Source: an uncultured Oscillospiraceae bacterium (GTDB lineage Bacteria > Bacillota > Clostridia > Oscillospirales > Oscillospiraceae). Taken from it: a stretch of DNA of 15,844 nucleotides. Of the stretch, positions 6,041 to 14,146 are shown in pieces (positions within the stretch are counted from its first letter, which is position 1; each line of letters begins with the position of its first letter). The position numbers and the translations under genes were made by a program. The stretch lies in the NCBI GenBank assembly GCA_900769835.1, contig CAAGIE010000054.1, positions 1-15,844 on the forward strand, given 5' to 3'. The notes below the pieces were generated by a model. The model was not told where the DNA came from. It saw only the letters and a list, made by a program, of their open reading frames with translations, and made no database searches.

Positions 6041-8562
6041 TTCGCATCATACCAGCTTTCGCCCCACTTGGCCTCTGCCAGCAACGGCACACGCAAAACC
6101 GCTACCTGCCCCATCTCCCTACTAATCAACTCTGCCACGGCAGGCGCGATCTCCTCGGGACATTCCACGATCAATTCATCGTGAACCTGCAGAATAAGTT
6201 TTGCTTCGGGGTAATTTGCTTTCAGCGCCTGATCCACACGGATCATAGCAAGCTTAATCAGGTCTGCGGCAGTGCCTTGAATGGGGGTGTTCAGCGCGAT
6301 TCGTTCCGCCGCCTGACGCAGGTTGAAATTGGTATTCTTCAACTCGGGAATATATCTGCGTCTGCCATAAAGAGTGGTAGTATAACCGATGCGTCGTGCA
6401 TCCTCTACCACGTTCTTCATATAGGAGCGAACACCGCGGTAATTATTCAGGTAATTTTCGATATATGCCTTGGCTTCATATCGGCTGACGCCAATATCAT
6501 CTGCCAGAGAGAACTCCGAAATGCCGTAAACGATACCGAAGTTTACCGCCTTTGCGTGGCGGCGCTGGAGTGCCGTGACCGCCTCCTGCGGAACACCGAA
6601 TACCTGGGATGCAGTGACGGTATGCACGTCCATACCGTTGCAGAACGCGTCCTGCATCACCTTATCGTCTGCGATATGAGCAAGCACACGCAACTCGATC
6701 TGGCTGTAATCTGCATCCACCAGCACACATCCGGGCTTGGGAACAAACATCTTGCGGATCTCCGCGCCCAAATCGGTACGGACGGGAATGTTCTGCAGAT
6801 TCGGCTCTGTGGAAGACAGACGACCGGTTGCCGTTACCAGGTTCTGGAACGTGGTGTGGATACGGTCATCCTCTGCAATCACCTTCAAAAGACCCTCTGC
6901 GTAGGTGGACTTGAGTTTCGTCAGCATACGATAATCCATAATGGCAGGAATGATCGGATGCTTGTTCTTCAGTTTTTCCAGCACATCTGCGTTTGTAGAA
7001 TAGCCGGTCTTGGTCTTTTTCACCGGGGGCAGACCCAGTTTATCAAACAACACCTCACCCAACTGACGGGTGGACTGGATGTTAAAAGGCTCGTCGGAAT
7101 AGCTATAAATCAGGGCTTCGCAATCGCTGATCCGGCGGGTCAACTCCTCACCAAAGTTTTCCAGTTGCTCACGATCGATGGAAATACCTTCCTTTTCCAT
7201 ACCGTAAAGCACACGGCAAAGGGGCAGCTCGATCATCGTATACAGCTCCGTCATCTGCTGTTGCTCCAGTTCACCGGTCAGAACACTCTTTAAGTGCCAC
7301 AGGGCTTCTGCGCAACCGGCGGCATCTTCGGGGGTATAACCCAAAAAACTGGTCGCAAGTTTTGTCACTGCGTAATCGGACTGGGAGGGATTTAAGTCGT
7401 ATGCCGCCAGAGCGGTATCGAACACAAAATCACCGTGGTTAAGACCCATATTGTCCAAAATATGCAGGGTGGTCTTCAAATCGTGGCAAACACCATTCCG
7501 GCTCTTATCCAGAAACTCGCCCAGATATATTGCTTCCATTGGTGTCACTTCACAAACGCCTTTTTCCCAAGCCACACCGATACTGCCATCCTCGTGGATA
7601 TAGAGGGCATAGCCATCGCAGGACTCGGGGAGAGTTGTGCAATGCGGCAATTTTTCGATCTTACTGCAAGACTTGGGCGCATCTTCCTGGGCGCAACGCA
7701 GACCGTATTTATCGATCAGCTTCACAAACTCCAGTTTTACGAAGATCTCATAAAGCGCCTTGCGATTATAAGGCTGGATCAGAGCATCCTCGGGAGCAAA
7801 ATCAATGGGTGCAGTGGTACGGATGGTGGCAAGGTCGTAGGAGAGATATGCATTGTCCCGACTTGCTTCCAGTTTTTCCCGAAGTTTGGGACGAATAGAT
7901 GCATCCTCCAGATTTGCGTACACGCCATCCAAAGTGCCGAATTTCACCAGCAGATCGGTGGCGGTTTTGGGGCCGACACCTGCAACACCGGGAATATTAT
8001 CGGAACTATCACCCATCAGCGCTTTCAGGTCGATCAGGCGGATAGGCGCAAAGCCGTACTCCTCCTCAAACTTCTGGCGGTCATAGACGGTAGCGGTGGT
8101 CTGACCGGGCTTAGAGATCACCAATTTTACATGGATATGCTCATCGATCAACTGCAGACTGTCCCGGTCACCGGTAACGATCACGCATTCCCAGCCGTTA
8201 TTGCCGCAAATACGACCCACAGTGCCGATCACGTCGTCTGCTTCCCAGCCCTGACACTGATAGATTGGAATATTCATCGCCGTCAGGACATCCTTCATGA
8301 TCGGCATTTGCTGGGCAAGTTCCTCCGGCATAGGGTGACGGGTAGCCTTATAGCCATCATACTGCAAATGACGGAAAGTGGGACCATGCAGGTCGAATGC
8401 CACACAGACGGCATCCGGCTGCTCCTCTTTCTCGATCTTCTCAAGGATATTCAGAAAGCCGTAGATAGCATTGGTGTTGATACCCTCACGGGTGGTCAAG
8501 GGACGCACGCCGTAAAACGCGCGATTGATCACACTATTGCCATCTAAAATCAAAAGCTTCAT
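6037..8562 (-). CDS. polA: DNA polymerase I
   Basis: An 841-residue family A polymerase for repair and Okazaki-fragment processing. The N-terminal 5' nuclease domain (about 1-290) starts with MKLLILDGNSVINRAFYG and contains VTGDRDSLQL and LMGDSSDNIPGVAGVGPKTA. The polymerase domain has motif A DADYSQIELR (about 616-625), motif B RRHAKAVNFGIVYG (from about 667) and motif C QVHDE (about 792-796). The middle domain (about 300-430) has lost the 3'-5' exonuclease residues: no DxE motif is seen, and the second motif reads HDLKTTL without its Asp, so proofreading is probably absent, as in Taq-like enzymes. The ATG at 8562 overlaps the cysS stop (ATGA), with GGAG 7 bases upstream. Confidence 0.96.
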   Translation of the reverse strand: MKLLILDGNSVINRAFYGVRPLTTREGINTNAIYGFLNILEKIEKEEQPDAVCVAFDLHGPTFRHLQYDGYKATRHPMPEELAQQMPIMKDVLTAMNIPIYQCQGWEADDVIGTVGRICGNNGWECVIVTGDRDSLQLIDEHIHVKLVISKPGQTTATVYDRQKFEEEYGFAPIRLIDLKALMGDSSDNIPGVAGVGPKTATDLLVKFGTLDGVYANLEDASIRPKLREKLEASRDNAYLSYDLATIRTTAPIDFAPEDALIQPYNRKALYEIFVKLEFVKLIDKYGLRCAQEDAPKSCSKIEKLPHCTTLPESCDGYALYIHEDGSIGVAWEKGVCEVTPMEAIYLGEFLDKSRNGVCHDLKTTLHILDNMGLNHGDFVFDTALAAYDLNPSQSDYAVTKLATSFLGYTPEDAAGCAEALWHLKSVLTGELEQQQMTELYTMIELPLCRVLYGMEKEGISIDREQLENFGEELTRRISDCEALIYSYSDEPFNIQSTRQLGEVLFDKLGLPPVKKTKTGYSTNADVLEKLKNKHPIIPAIMDYRMLTKLKSTYAEGLLKVIAEDDRIHTTFQNLVTATGRLSSTEPNLQNIPVRTDLGAEIRKMFVPKPGCVLVDADYSQIELRVLAHIADDKVMQDAFCNGMDVHTVTASQVFGVPQEAVTALQRRHAKAVNFGIVYGISEFSLADDIGVSRYEAKAYIENYLNNYRGVRSYMKNVVEDARRIGYTTTLYGRRRYIPELKNTNFNLRQAAERIALNTPIQGTAADLIKLAMIRVDQALKANYPEAKLILQVHDELIVECPEEIAPAVAELISREMGQVAVLRVPLLAEAKWGESWYDAK

Positions 8563-9974
8563 ACTTTTCTCCACTTAGTACCCTGGGGGGTATCAATGAT
8601 TTCAATGCCGCGCGCCTTCAGTTCATCACGAATACGGTCAGCCTCGGCATAGTTCTTTGCTTTCTTGGCATCAGTACGGGCCTGCACAAGGGCATCGATC
8701 TCGGGATCTGCGGATGCCGCCGCTTCTTCAGCCGCCTTCTTTCTCACATTTTCGGCAGCTGCCAGCAAGTTCAGGCTCAGAACCTGATCGAAATCAGCCA
8801 AGGCGGCCAACTTCGTTGCGTCACTGCACTTTGCCTTGAGCACGTCGTACACTGCGGTGATAGCCAGAGAGGTATTCAGGTCGCCATTGAGCGCATTGGC
8901 AAAGCGCTCCTTGAGGGCATCCAATGCGGAAACATCTACCTCACCGCCGTCCTGCAAAGTGGCAATCTTTGCAATCAACTTTTCGTATGCGGCGCTGGCA
9001 TTATCCAAATTCTCCCAGCTGAACACCAGGTTTCTGCGATAGTGGCTCTGGAGGCAGAACAGACGGTATGCCATAGGATCATAGCCCTTCTGCTCCAGCA
9101 GACTGACAGTCAGGAACTCACCCTTGGACTTACTCATCTTACCGGTATCGGTGTTCAGGTGGTGAACGTGGAACCAGTAGTTGCACCACTTGTGACCCAA
9201 AAAACTCTCGGACTGAGCGATCTCGTTGGTATGGTGCGGGAAAGCATTATCAATACCGCCTGCGTGGATATCCAGATCCTCGCCCAGGTATTTCATAGAG
9301 ATACCGGAGCACTCAATGTGCCAGCCGGGATAGCCGACACCCCAGGGAGAATCCCACTTCAGCGCCTGATCCTCAAACTTACTCTTGGTGAACCACAGCA
9401 CAAAGTCGTTCTTATTGCGCTTATTGGTATCCTCTTCCACACCGTCACGGACACCGATCGCCAGATCCTCCTCGTTGTGGTCATTGAACACATAGTACTT
9501 TTCCAGTTTGGAGGTATCAAAGTAGACGTTGCCGCCGGCTACATAGGCAAAGCCCTTATCCAGCAGGCCGGAAACGATCTTGATGAACTCATCGATACAA
9601 CCGGTTGCGGGCTGGATGATCTCGGGACGCTTGATGTTCAGTTTATCGCAATCCGCGAAGAATGCATCGGTATAGTACTGTGCGATCTCCATCACGGACT
9701 TATTCTCACGCTTTGCGCCCTTGAGCATCTTATCTTCGCCGGTATCGGCATCGGATGCCAGGTGACCCACGTCGGTAATATTCATTACGCGAAGTACATT
9801 ATAGCCCATATAACGCAGTGCCTTTTCCAGCACATCCTCCATAATGTAGGTGCGCAGGTTGCCGATATGAGCAAAATGGTAGACCGTAGGGCCACAGGTA
9901 TACATTTTCACAACATCGGGGCTATTGGGGGTAAACAGTTCCTTTTTATGGGAAAGAGAGTTATAAAGATACAT
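8559..9974 (-). CDS. cysS: Cysteinyl-tRNA synthetase
   Basis: A 471-residue class I aminoacyl-tRNA synthetase that charges tRNA-Cys. It shows the HIGH-type motif HIGN (36-39), the KMSKS loop (279-283), and the tight zinc site made of C27 (CGPTVY), C222, H247 and E251, which recognises cysteine. The C-terminal region (about 430-471) has the helical ARTDAKKAKNYAEADRIRDEL segment that touches the tRNA. The ATG at 9974 was chosen because AGGAGG lies 8 bases upstream and MYLYNSL fits the family; the frame is open 40 codons further up only because it crosses the T-box leader. It heads a tight series with polA, rimI and tsaD. Confidence 0.97.
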   Translation of the reverse strand: MYLYNSLSHKKELFTPNSPDVVKMYTCGPTVYHFAHIGNLRTYIMEDVLEKALRYMGYNVLRVMNITDVGHLASDADTGEDKMLKGAKRENKSVMEIAQYYTDAFFADCDKLNIKRPEIIQPATGCIDEFIKIVSGLLDKGFAYVAGGNVYFDTSKLEKYYVFNDHNEEDLAIGVRDGVEEDTNKRNKNDFVLWFTKSKFEDQALKWDSPWGVGYPGWHIECSGISMKYLGEDLDIHAGGIDNAFPHHTNEIAQSESFLGHKWCNYWFHVHHLNTDTGKMSKSKGEFLTVSLLEQKGYDPMAYRLFCLQSHYRRNLVFSWENLDNASAAYEKLIAKIATLQDGGEVDVSALDALKERFANALNGDLNTSLAITAVYDVLKAKCSDATKLAALADFDQVLSLNLLAAAENVRKKAAEEAAASADPEIDALVQARTDAKKAKNYAEADRIRDELKARGIEIIDTPQGTKWRKV

Positions 9975-9991
9975 ACATTTTTCCTCCTGAA

Positions 9992-10027
9992 AATAAAAAA
10001 TCCTCCTGTACCAAAAGGCACAAGAGG
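9992..10027 (-). terminator. T-box terminator hairpin of cysS
   Basis: On the minus strand CCTCTTGTGCC pairs with GGTACAGGAGG over 11 positions (two G-U pairs) around a TTTT loop, followed by ATTTTTT. The T-box sequence just upstream can pair instead with the ascending side to form the antiterminator. Confidence 0.9.
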
Positions 10028-10190
10028 CGGGTTGTTCACTCGCGGTTCCACTCTCATTTATCACTCTGAATTGGGTTCGCTCCCGGACGCACATTCACGC
10101 ACTCGACACCGCCCGGGCTCTCAGCCAACGACCCGGACTCTCTGGGGGATTGAACGCGCTACTATTTCCGTTCACAGCGATATTAAGTTT
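9995..10190 (-). ncRNA. Cysteine-specific T-box riboswitch leader of cysS
   Basis: The leader contains the conserved T-box AGAGTGGAACCGCG (10041-10054 on the minus strand), the AGAGAG box of stem I and the early GGAAATAGTA segment. Bases TCGCT and AGCGA would close stem I. Near the 3' side of stem I, GTGAATGTGCGTCC contains TGC (10089-10091), a Cys codon followed by a purine, at the place where T-boxes of this type present the specifier. Uncharged tRNA-Cys would pair with UGC and with the T-box, favour antitermination and switch on cysS and, by read-through, the genes after it. A second TGC nearby (in GAGTGCGTG) makes the exact specifier slightly uncertain, but both mean cysteine. Confidence 0.9.
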
Positions 10191-10195
10191 TTACT

Positions 10196-10225
10196 ATTTT
10201 ACCATCATTATGCCCATCTTGTCAA
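10196..10225 (-). promoter_or_regulatory. Sigma-A type promoter of the cysS T-box leader
   Basis: A perfect TTGACA (10220-10225) is 18 bases from TAAAAT (10196-10201), which is preceded by TGG as in extended -10 promoters. It points away from the lipoprotein promoter at 10259-10287. Confidence 0.8.
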
Positions 10226-10236
10226 GATTTTCAGTT

Positions 10237-10254
10237 AGGTTTTACCCAAAACCT
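10237..10254. promoter_or_regulatory. Inverted repeat between the divergent cysS and lipoprotein promoters
   Basis: AGGTTTT and AAAACCT form perfect 7-base arms around ACCC. The repeat lies in the 33 bases between the two divergent -35 elements, a usual place for a shared regulator site. No matching regulator is recognised. Confidence 0.45.
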
Positions 10255-10258
10255 TTCC

Positions 10259-10287
10259 TTGTAAAACGGCGAATTTTGTGTTAAAAT
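10259..10287 (+). promoter_or_regulatory. Sigma-A type promoter of the lipoprotein gene
   Basis: TTGTAA (10259-10264) and TAAAAT (10282-10287) are separated by 17 bases. It is about 40 bases before the start codon, which has GGAGGA 6 bases upstream. Confidence 0.7.
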
Positions 10288-10326
10288 AATTGAAAGTCGA
10301 AAGTACACGAATACGGAGGAATCTAT

Positions 10327-11460
10327 ATGAAAAAAATCCTCAGTTTTCTTCTGGCATTGTGCCTGATCTTCGCCCTGATCGGATGTGGCAAAAAAGACGA
10401 GAAGAAAGAAAAGGAAACCACCGCTCCCACAGAAGCCGAACCCACCTTTGCGGTGGATCTGGACATTGAGATCGTGCAACGGACAATGGTATCTGTGGCA
10501 ACCCCCACCATCACAGAAACCACCACTGCCAACGACGGCACCGAGATCTTCCATTACGTCTACCCCACCCTGAATCTGGTGTTTCAGGATGCCGGTGTGG
10601 CGGAGAAGATCATTGCGCACCATCGGGAAAGATTAGTGGAGCATCTTGCCTATGCGGAGGAAATTCGCCTGGCCGCAGAAAGCAGTTATACCCCCAACAG
10701 CAACTTTAAGCCCTATCTGTACAGCCTTTCCTACAATCCCATGCGGATCGACCAGGGTGTGCTGAGTATGTATGCCAACTGCATCACCTACACCGGCGGT
10801 GTTCACCCTGAGCATAACGGCTTTGGCGTAAACTATGATATGATCAACGGTGAGGTTTTGACCCTCGGCAGCATCCTGCAGCACGCTGACAAGGCCGATA
10901 AATTGAAGACACTACTGGTATCTGCTCTGGACGAAATCGCCGAGGAGCGTTATCTCAGCGGCTACAAGGACTATGTGGATAACCGTTTTGCCGGAGATAT
11001 CAGTTTCGACGAGGATTGGTATTTCTCCCCCACCGGTCTTTGCTTCTTCTTTGCTCCCTACGAGATCGCACCTTATTCTGAAGGCACCATCGTTGTGGAG
11101 ATCCCTTATGAAAAACTCTCCGGCGTGATTGCAGATGAATTCTTCCCCGGTGAACGCGTTCCCTATCACGGCACTGTGGAAGAAATCCCCTTTGCGGATG
11201 CTGACCTTACCAAATTCACACAGACCTCCGAATTGATCCTGCAATCCGGCGGTGATATGACCCTCTACTACACCGACAAGGCCGTTCTGGATTTCCGTAT
11301 TCTTCAGGTCAATCCCATTACCGGCTACTCCAGCGTGATTTTCGCCGCCCCCTATCTTACCCCCGGCGATGCGGTATTGCTGGAAGTTACCGAAAGCATA
11401 AAGCAAGATCTGACTGTCACCTACGTTGACGCAAATCAACTGGTCACCATTACCTACTAA
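10327..11460 (+). CDS. DUF3298-type extracytoplasmic lipoprotein
   Basis: A 377-residue protein with a lipoprotein signal: MKK, a hydrophobic run and the lipobox LIGC with Cys20, so it should be anchored on the outer face of the membrane. A charged and Thr/Pro-rich linker (about 21-42) follows. The core (about 48-275) resembles the DUF4163/DUF3298 pair found in the anti-sigma factor RsiV and the deacetylase PdaC: YTGGVHPEHNGFGVNYDMINGEVLTL, and later GLCFFFAPYEIAPYSEG. No catalytic deacetylase domain is present. The last hundred residues (FTQTSELILQSGG...) match nothing I recognise. The role is unknown; lysozyme or cell-wall binding is only an analogy to RsiV. It is the only plus-strand gene here and is monocistronic, with its own promoter and terminator. 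Confidence 0.8.
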   Translation: MKKILSFLLALCLIFALIGCGKKDEKKEKETTAPTEAEPTFAVDLDIEIVQRTMVSVATPTITETTTANDGTEIFHYVYPTLNLVFQDAGVAEKIIAHHRERLVEHLAYAEEIRLAAESSYTPNSNFKPYLYSLSYNPMRIDQGVLSMYANCITYTGGVHPEHNGFGVNYDMINGEVLTLGSILQHADKADKLKTLLVSALDEIAEERYLSGYKDYVDNRFAGDISFDEDWYFSPTGLCFFFAPYEIAPYSEGTIVVEIPYEKLSGVIADEFFPGERVPYHGTVEEIPFADADLTKFTQTSELILQSGGDMTLYYTDKAVLDFRILQVNPITGYSSVIFAAPYLTPGDAVLLEVTESIKQDLTVTYVDANQLVTITY

Positions 11461-11465
11461 AAAAG

Positions 11466-11490
11466 CCCCCGGATGTTTGCCATCCGGGGG
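11466..11490. terminator. Bidirectional terminator between convergent genes
   Basis: A perfect 10-base-pair GC-rich stem (CCCCCGGATG / CATCCGGGGG) with a 5-base loop. It has TTTTCTTT on the plus side and CTTTTTT on the minus side, so it can end both the lipoprotein transcript and the aminotransferase transcript. Confidence 0.93.
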
Positions 11491-11496
11491 TTTTCT

Positions 11497-12705
11497 TTAT
11501 TCTGCGTGCATCACTTCGCGACGATATGCGGCAATACCCTTTGCCAGCAGCTCCATGGCTCGCTCCAGTTCGTTGACATTGCGAACATAAGCGATACGCA
11601 CCTCATTGATACCCATACCGGGTGTTTCATAGAAAGGCGCGCCGGGCGCGAACATCACAGTTTCATTTTGATCGTGGAAAGACTCCAGCAGCCAGCGTTG
11701 GAATTTATCTGCATTATCCACAGGCAGTCTGACCATCACATAGAAGGCGCCCATGGGCTCTTCCACCATCACACCGGGGATATTGCGCAGGTGCTTAACC
11801 ACGGTATCACGGCGAATGCGATATTCTTCCTTGCTCTTGGTATAGAATTCCTGATCCACATTATACAGTGCTGCGGCACCCAGCTGATCGATGGTAGCCA
11901 CCGCCAGACGGGATTGGCAGAACTTCAGGATCGCCTGCTGCAGTTCCTTATTCTTGGTGATCACACAACCCACTCTTGCGCCGCAGGAAGAGAAACGCTT
12001 GGAAACAGAATCGATGATCACAAGATTTTCGTCAATATCGTTGAAGCGGCCCATAGTGGGAACGCCGAACTTATCGTCGTAGCAGAACTCGCGGTACACC
12101 TCGTCGCTGATGAGATACAGATTGTGTTCCTTTGCCACATCTGCGATCATTCGCATTTCCTCTTCGGTGAGCACAACACCGGTGGGGTTGCCGGGGTTGG
12201 TGATCATGATGGCGCGGGTATTGTTGGTGATCAGCTTCTCGATGCGGTTTCTGTCGGCATAGTGATAGCCCTCTTCCGGACCGGTGTGCAACGCGCGGAT
12301 AGAGCCGCCTGCCGCGTGGACAAAGGTGGTGTAGTTGGGATAGTAAGGCTCCGGCACGATCACTTCGGTGTAGGGATCGAGAATGCTCAGGCAGGTCATC
12401 AGCAATGCTTCACTGCCGCCGCTGGTGATCAGGATATCACCGGGATCCAACTCAACGCCCAGATCCTTGTAGTACTTCTGGATAGCCGCGATCAATTTGG
12501 GCATACCGGGAGATGCTTCGTACTCCAGAACCGCATTATCAAAGCCACGAATTGCCTCAAAATACTCGGGAGGTGTGGGCAGGTCAGGCTGACCGATATT
12601 CAGATGATAGATCTTCTTTCCGTCCTCCACCGCTTTCACCGCAAGAGGATGGAACTTCCGCATAGGAGACGGCTCGCAGCGATTGGCATTGATTGAAATT
12701 TTCAT
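11497..12705 (-). CDS. PLP-dependent aminotransferase, class I/II (aspartate aminotransferase-like)
   Basis: A 402-residue fold-type I aminotransferase. It has the NPGNPTG loop (170-176), DEVY with the PLP-ring Asp201 and Tyr204, the Schiff-base lysine K236 in SVSKRFSS, and the carboxylate-binding Arg370 in EVRIAY. The substrate cannot be told from these motifs; aspartate, alanine or aromatic amino acids are all possible. The ATG at 12705 has GGAGGT 4 bases upstream and a 6-base-pair hairpin just before that. It follows an amino acid symporter, probably in one transcript, which suggests that it acts on an imported amino acid. The first 122 bases are also read in another frame as the end of the symporter gene. 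Confidence 0.9.
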   Translation of the reverse strand: MKISINANRCEPSPMRKFHPLAVKAVEDGKKIYHLNIGQPDLPTPPEYFEAIRGFDNAVLEYEASPGMPKLIAAIQKYYKDLGVELDPGDILITSGGSEALLMTCLSILDPYTEVIVPEPYYPNYTTFVHAAGGSIRALHTGPEEGYHYADRNRIEKLITNNTRAIMITNPGNPTGVVLTEEEMRMIADVAKEHNLYLISDEVYREFCYDDKFGVPTMGRFNDIDENLVIIDSVSKRFSSCGARVGCVITKNKELQQAILKFCQSRLAVATIDQLGAAALYNVDQEFYTKSKEEYRIRRDTVVKHLRNIPGVMVEEPMGAFYVMVRLPVDNADKFQRWLLESFHDQNETVMFAPGAPFYETPGMGINEVRIAYVRNVNELERAMELLAKGIAAYRREVMHAE

Positions 12706-14086
12706 AAGTACCTCCAACGGCAGATGAACTGCCGCACTTTATTTTGTAGTCAGTCAGTATGTATTTTAATTTGGGAGTCAGGGCGATCAGCGCGATTAAA
12801 TTGGGAATCGCCATTAAAGCATTGACGATCTCCGAGAGCATCCAGACTGTACCGGTACTGAGCAACGCGCCCACCACCACCGTCAGGATCTGCAACCACA
12901 CAAATTTCCGCCAGACGCCATCCCCGAAGAGATATTGGGCGCAACGGATGCCGTACAAGCCCCAACCGATCACCGTTGCCACCGCAAAAGCGCACAACGC
13001 AACTGTGATCAAAATGCCGGACCAGTTGCCATAGACATCGGAGAACGCAGACAAAGTCAGCGCCACGCCGGTATCCGATCCGTAAGCGATGGGAATTCCA
13101 CTGCAAAGGATCACCAATGCCGTCATTGTGCAGATCACGATCGTGTCGATAAACACCTCAATGATCCCCATCATTCCCTGGCACACGGGATGCTCCGTAT
13201 CCGCACCGCTATGGGCGATGGATGCCGTGCCCATTCCCGCTTCATTGGTAAATGTTCCTCTGCTGGCTCCCACTCTCAAGGATAACAGTAATGAGCCGAC
13301 TGCGCCTCCGGTCACTGCTCGGGGCGAGAACGCGCCATAAAAGATAGACTTGAATGCCGCGCCAATATACTCCGCCCGAAAAACCAGCACACCAACGCAA
13401 AGCACGATATAGCTAAGCGCCGCAAATGGAACCAGTTTTTCGGTAATGGATGCGATCCGTCGGGCGCCACCCAGCAGGATCCTGCCGATCAGCAATGCCA
13501 GCAAAAGGCCTATTGCCACATCCATAAAGGGCGGGATCGGAAGATCGTAGGCTACTAAAATACCGTGGATACCACCAAGAACTGCATTGATCTGGGTTGC
13601 ATTTCCCACGCCAAAAGCCGCAACCACGCCGAAAAAGCAATACATTCCGGCTAAGAAGTGCCATCGGGGATGCATATTGTTCCGGATCATATACATCGGG
13701 CCGCCGGTGTATTCCCCGTTCGCGTTCTTCACCCGGCAATACACCGCCAGAGAAACTTCTGCAAATTTTGTAGCCATCCCTAAAAACGCGCAGACCCACA
13801 TCCAGAATATGGCTCCCGGGCCTCCTAAGGCGATGGCTCCGGCCACACCGGCCAGATTCCCCGTCCCAACCGTTGCCGCAAGGGCGGTGCATAACGCCTG
13901 ATAGGACGAAACACCATCTGCGCTTTTCCCGCGAAAACTGCGAAAAAACTGACAAAGGGACTTGGGAAACAATCGCAATTGCACCCATCCGGTTCGCAGA
14001 GTAATATACAGTCCCACACCCAGGATCAGCACCAAAGTAGGGACTCCCCAAACCATTCGGTTCAGCTTTTCCAACACTCCGCTCAT
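12584..14086 (-). CDS. Sodium:alanine/glycine symporter family protein (AGCS) with an overlapping C-terminal tail
   Basis: A 500-residue membrane transporter of the AGCS family, which brings in alanine or glycine with Na+. The family signature ATVGTGNLAGVAGAIALGGP lies near 71-90, followed by FWMWVCAFLGMATKFAE, EYTGGPMYMI and GTFTNEAGMGTASIAHSGAD; hydrophobic segments fill the protein. The ATG at 14086 has GGAGG 5 bases upstream. The transporter body ends near residue 450 (LKYILTDYKIK); the last 50 residues (CGSSSAVGG... to EYRSA) are read from DNA that overlaps the aminotransferase gene in another frame and look unlike a protein tail. A TAA one base out of frame lies exactly at 12739-12741, so the ancestral gene probably ended after DYK at about residue 448. 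Confidence 0.9.
   Translation of the reverse strand: MSGVLEKLNRMVWGVPTLVLILGVGLYITLRTGWVQLRLFPKSLCQFFRSFRGKSADGVSSYQALCTALAATVGTGNLAGVAGAIALGGPGAIFWMWVCAFLGMATKFAEVSLAVYCRVKNANGEYTGGPMYMIRNNMHPRWHFLAGMYCFFGVVAAFGVGNATQINAVLGGIHGILVAYDLPIPPFMDVAIGLLLALLIGRILLGGARRIASITEKLVPFAALSYIVLCVGVLVFRAEYIGAAFKSIFYGAFSPRAVTGGAVGSLLLSLRVGASRGTFTNEAGMGTASIAHSGADTEHPVCQGMMGIIEVFIDTIVICTMTALVILCSGIPIAYGSDTGVALTLSAFSDVYGNWSGILITVALCAFAVATVIGWGLYGIRCAQYLFGDGVWRKFVWLQILTVVVGALLSTGTVWMLSEIVNALMAIPNLIALIALTPKLKYILTDYKIKCGSSSAVGGTYENFNQCQSLRAVSYAEVPSSCGESGGGRKEDLSSEYRSA
12718..12734 (-). other. Small hairpin before the aminotransferase ribosome site
   Basis: CGGCAG and CTGCCG form a 6-base-pair stem with a 5-base loop ending 2 bases before GGAGGT. 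It has no T-run, so it is not a simple terminator; it might protect the 3' end of the upstream message or tune translation. Confidence 0.4.
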
Positions 14087-14097
14087 TATACCCTCCC

Positions 14098-14126
14098 ACT
14101 ATACCACTAAACACGCCCAAATGCAA
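14098..14126 (-). promoter_or_regulatory. Sigma-A type promoter of the symporter-aminotransferase unit
   Basis: TTGCAT (14121-14126) and TATAGT (14098-14103) are 17 bases apart, and TGG precedes the -10 element. The 5' leader would be very short, little more than the ribosome site. Confidence 0.75.
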
Positions 14127-14146
14127 GAAAAAACCGCACTAATATT

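Noticed and set aside
9975..10094. 40-codon N-terminal extension of CysS
   Set aside because: The frame merely crosses the T-box leader and its terminator; the ATG at 9974 has AGGAGG.
6181..10238. Long plus-strand frames opposite polA and cysS
   Set aside because: They are shadows of well-identified minus-strand genes and show no protein family features.
10295..10301. AGTCGAA as a Spo0A box downstream of the lipoprotein promoter
   Set aside because: It matches 6 of 7 positions of TGTCGAA but a 7-base motif is expected by chance; no second box is near.
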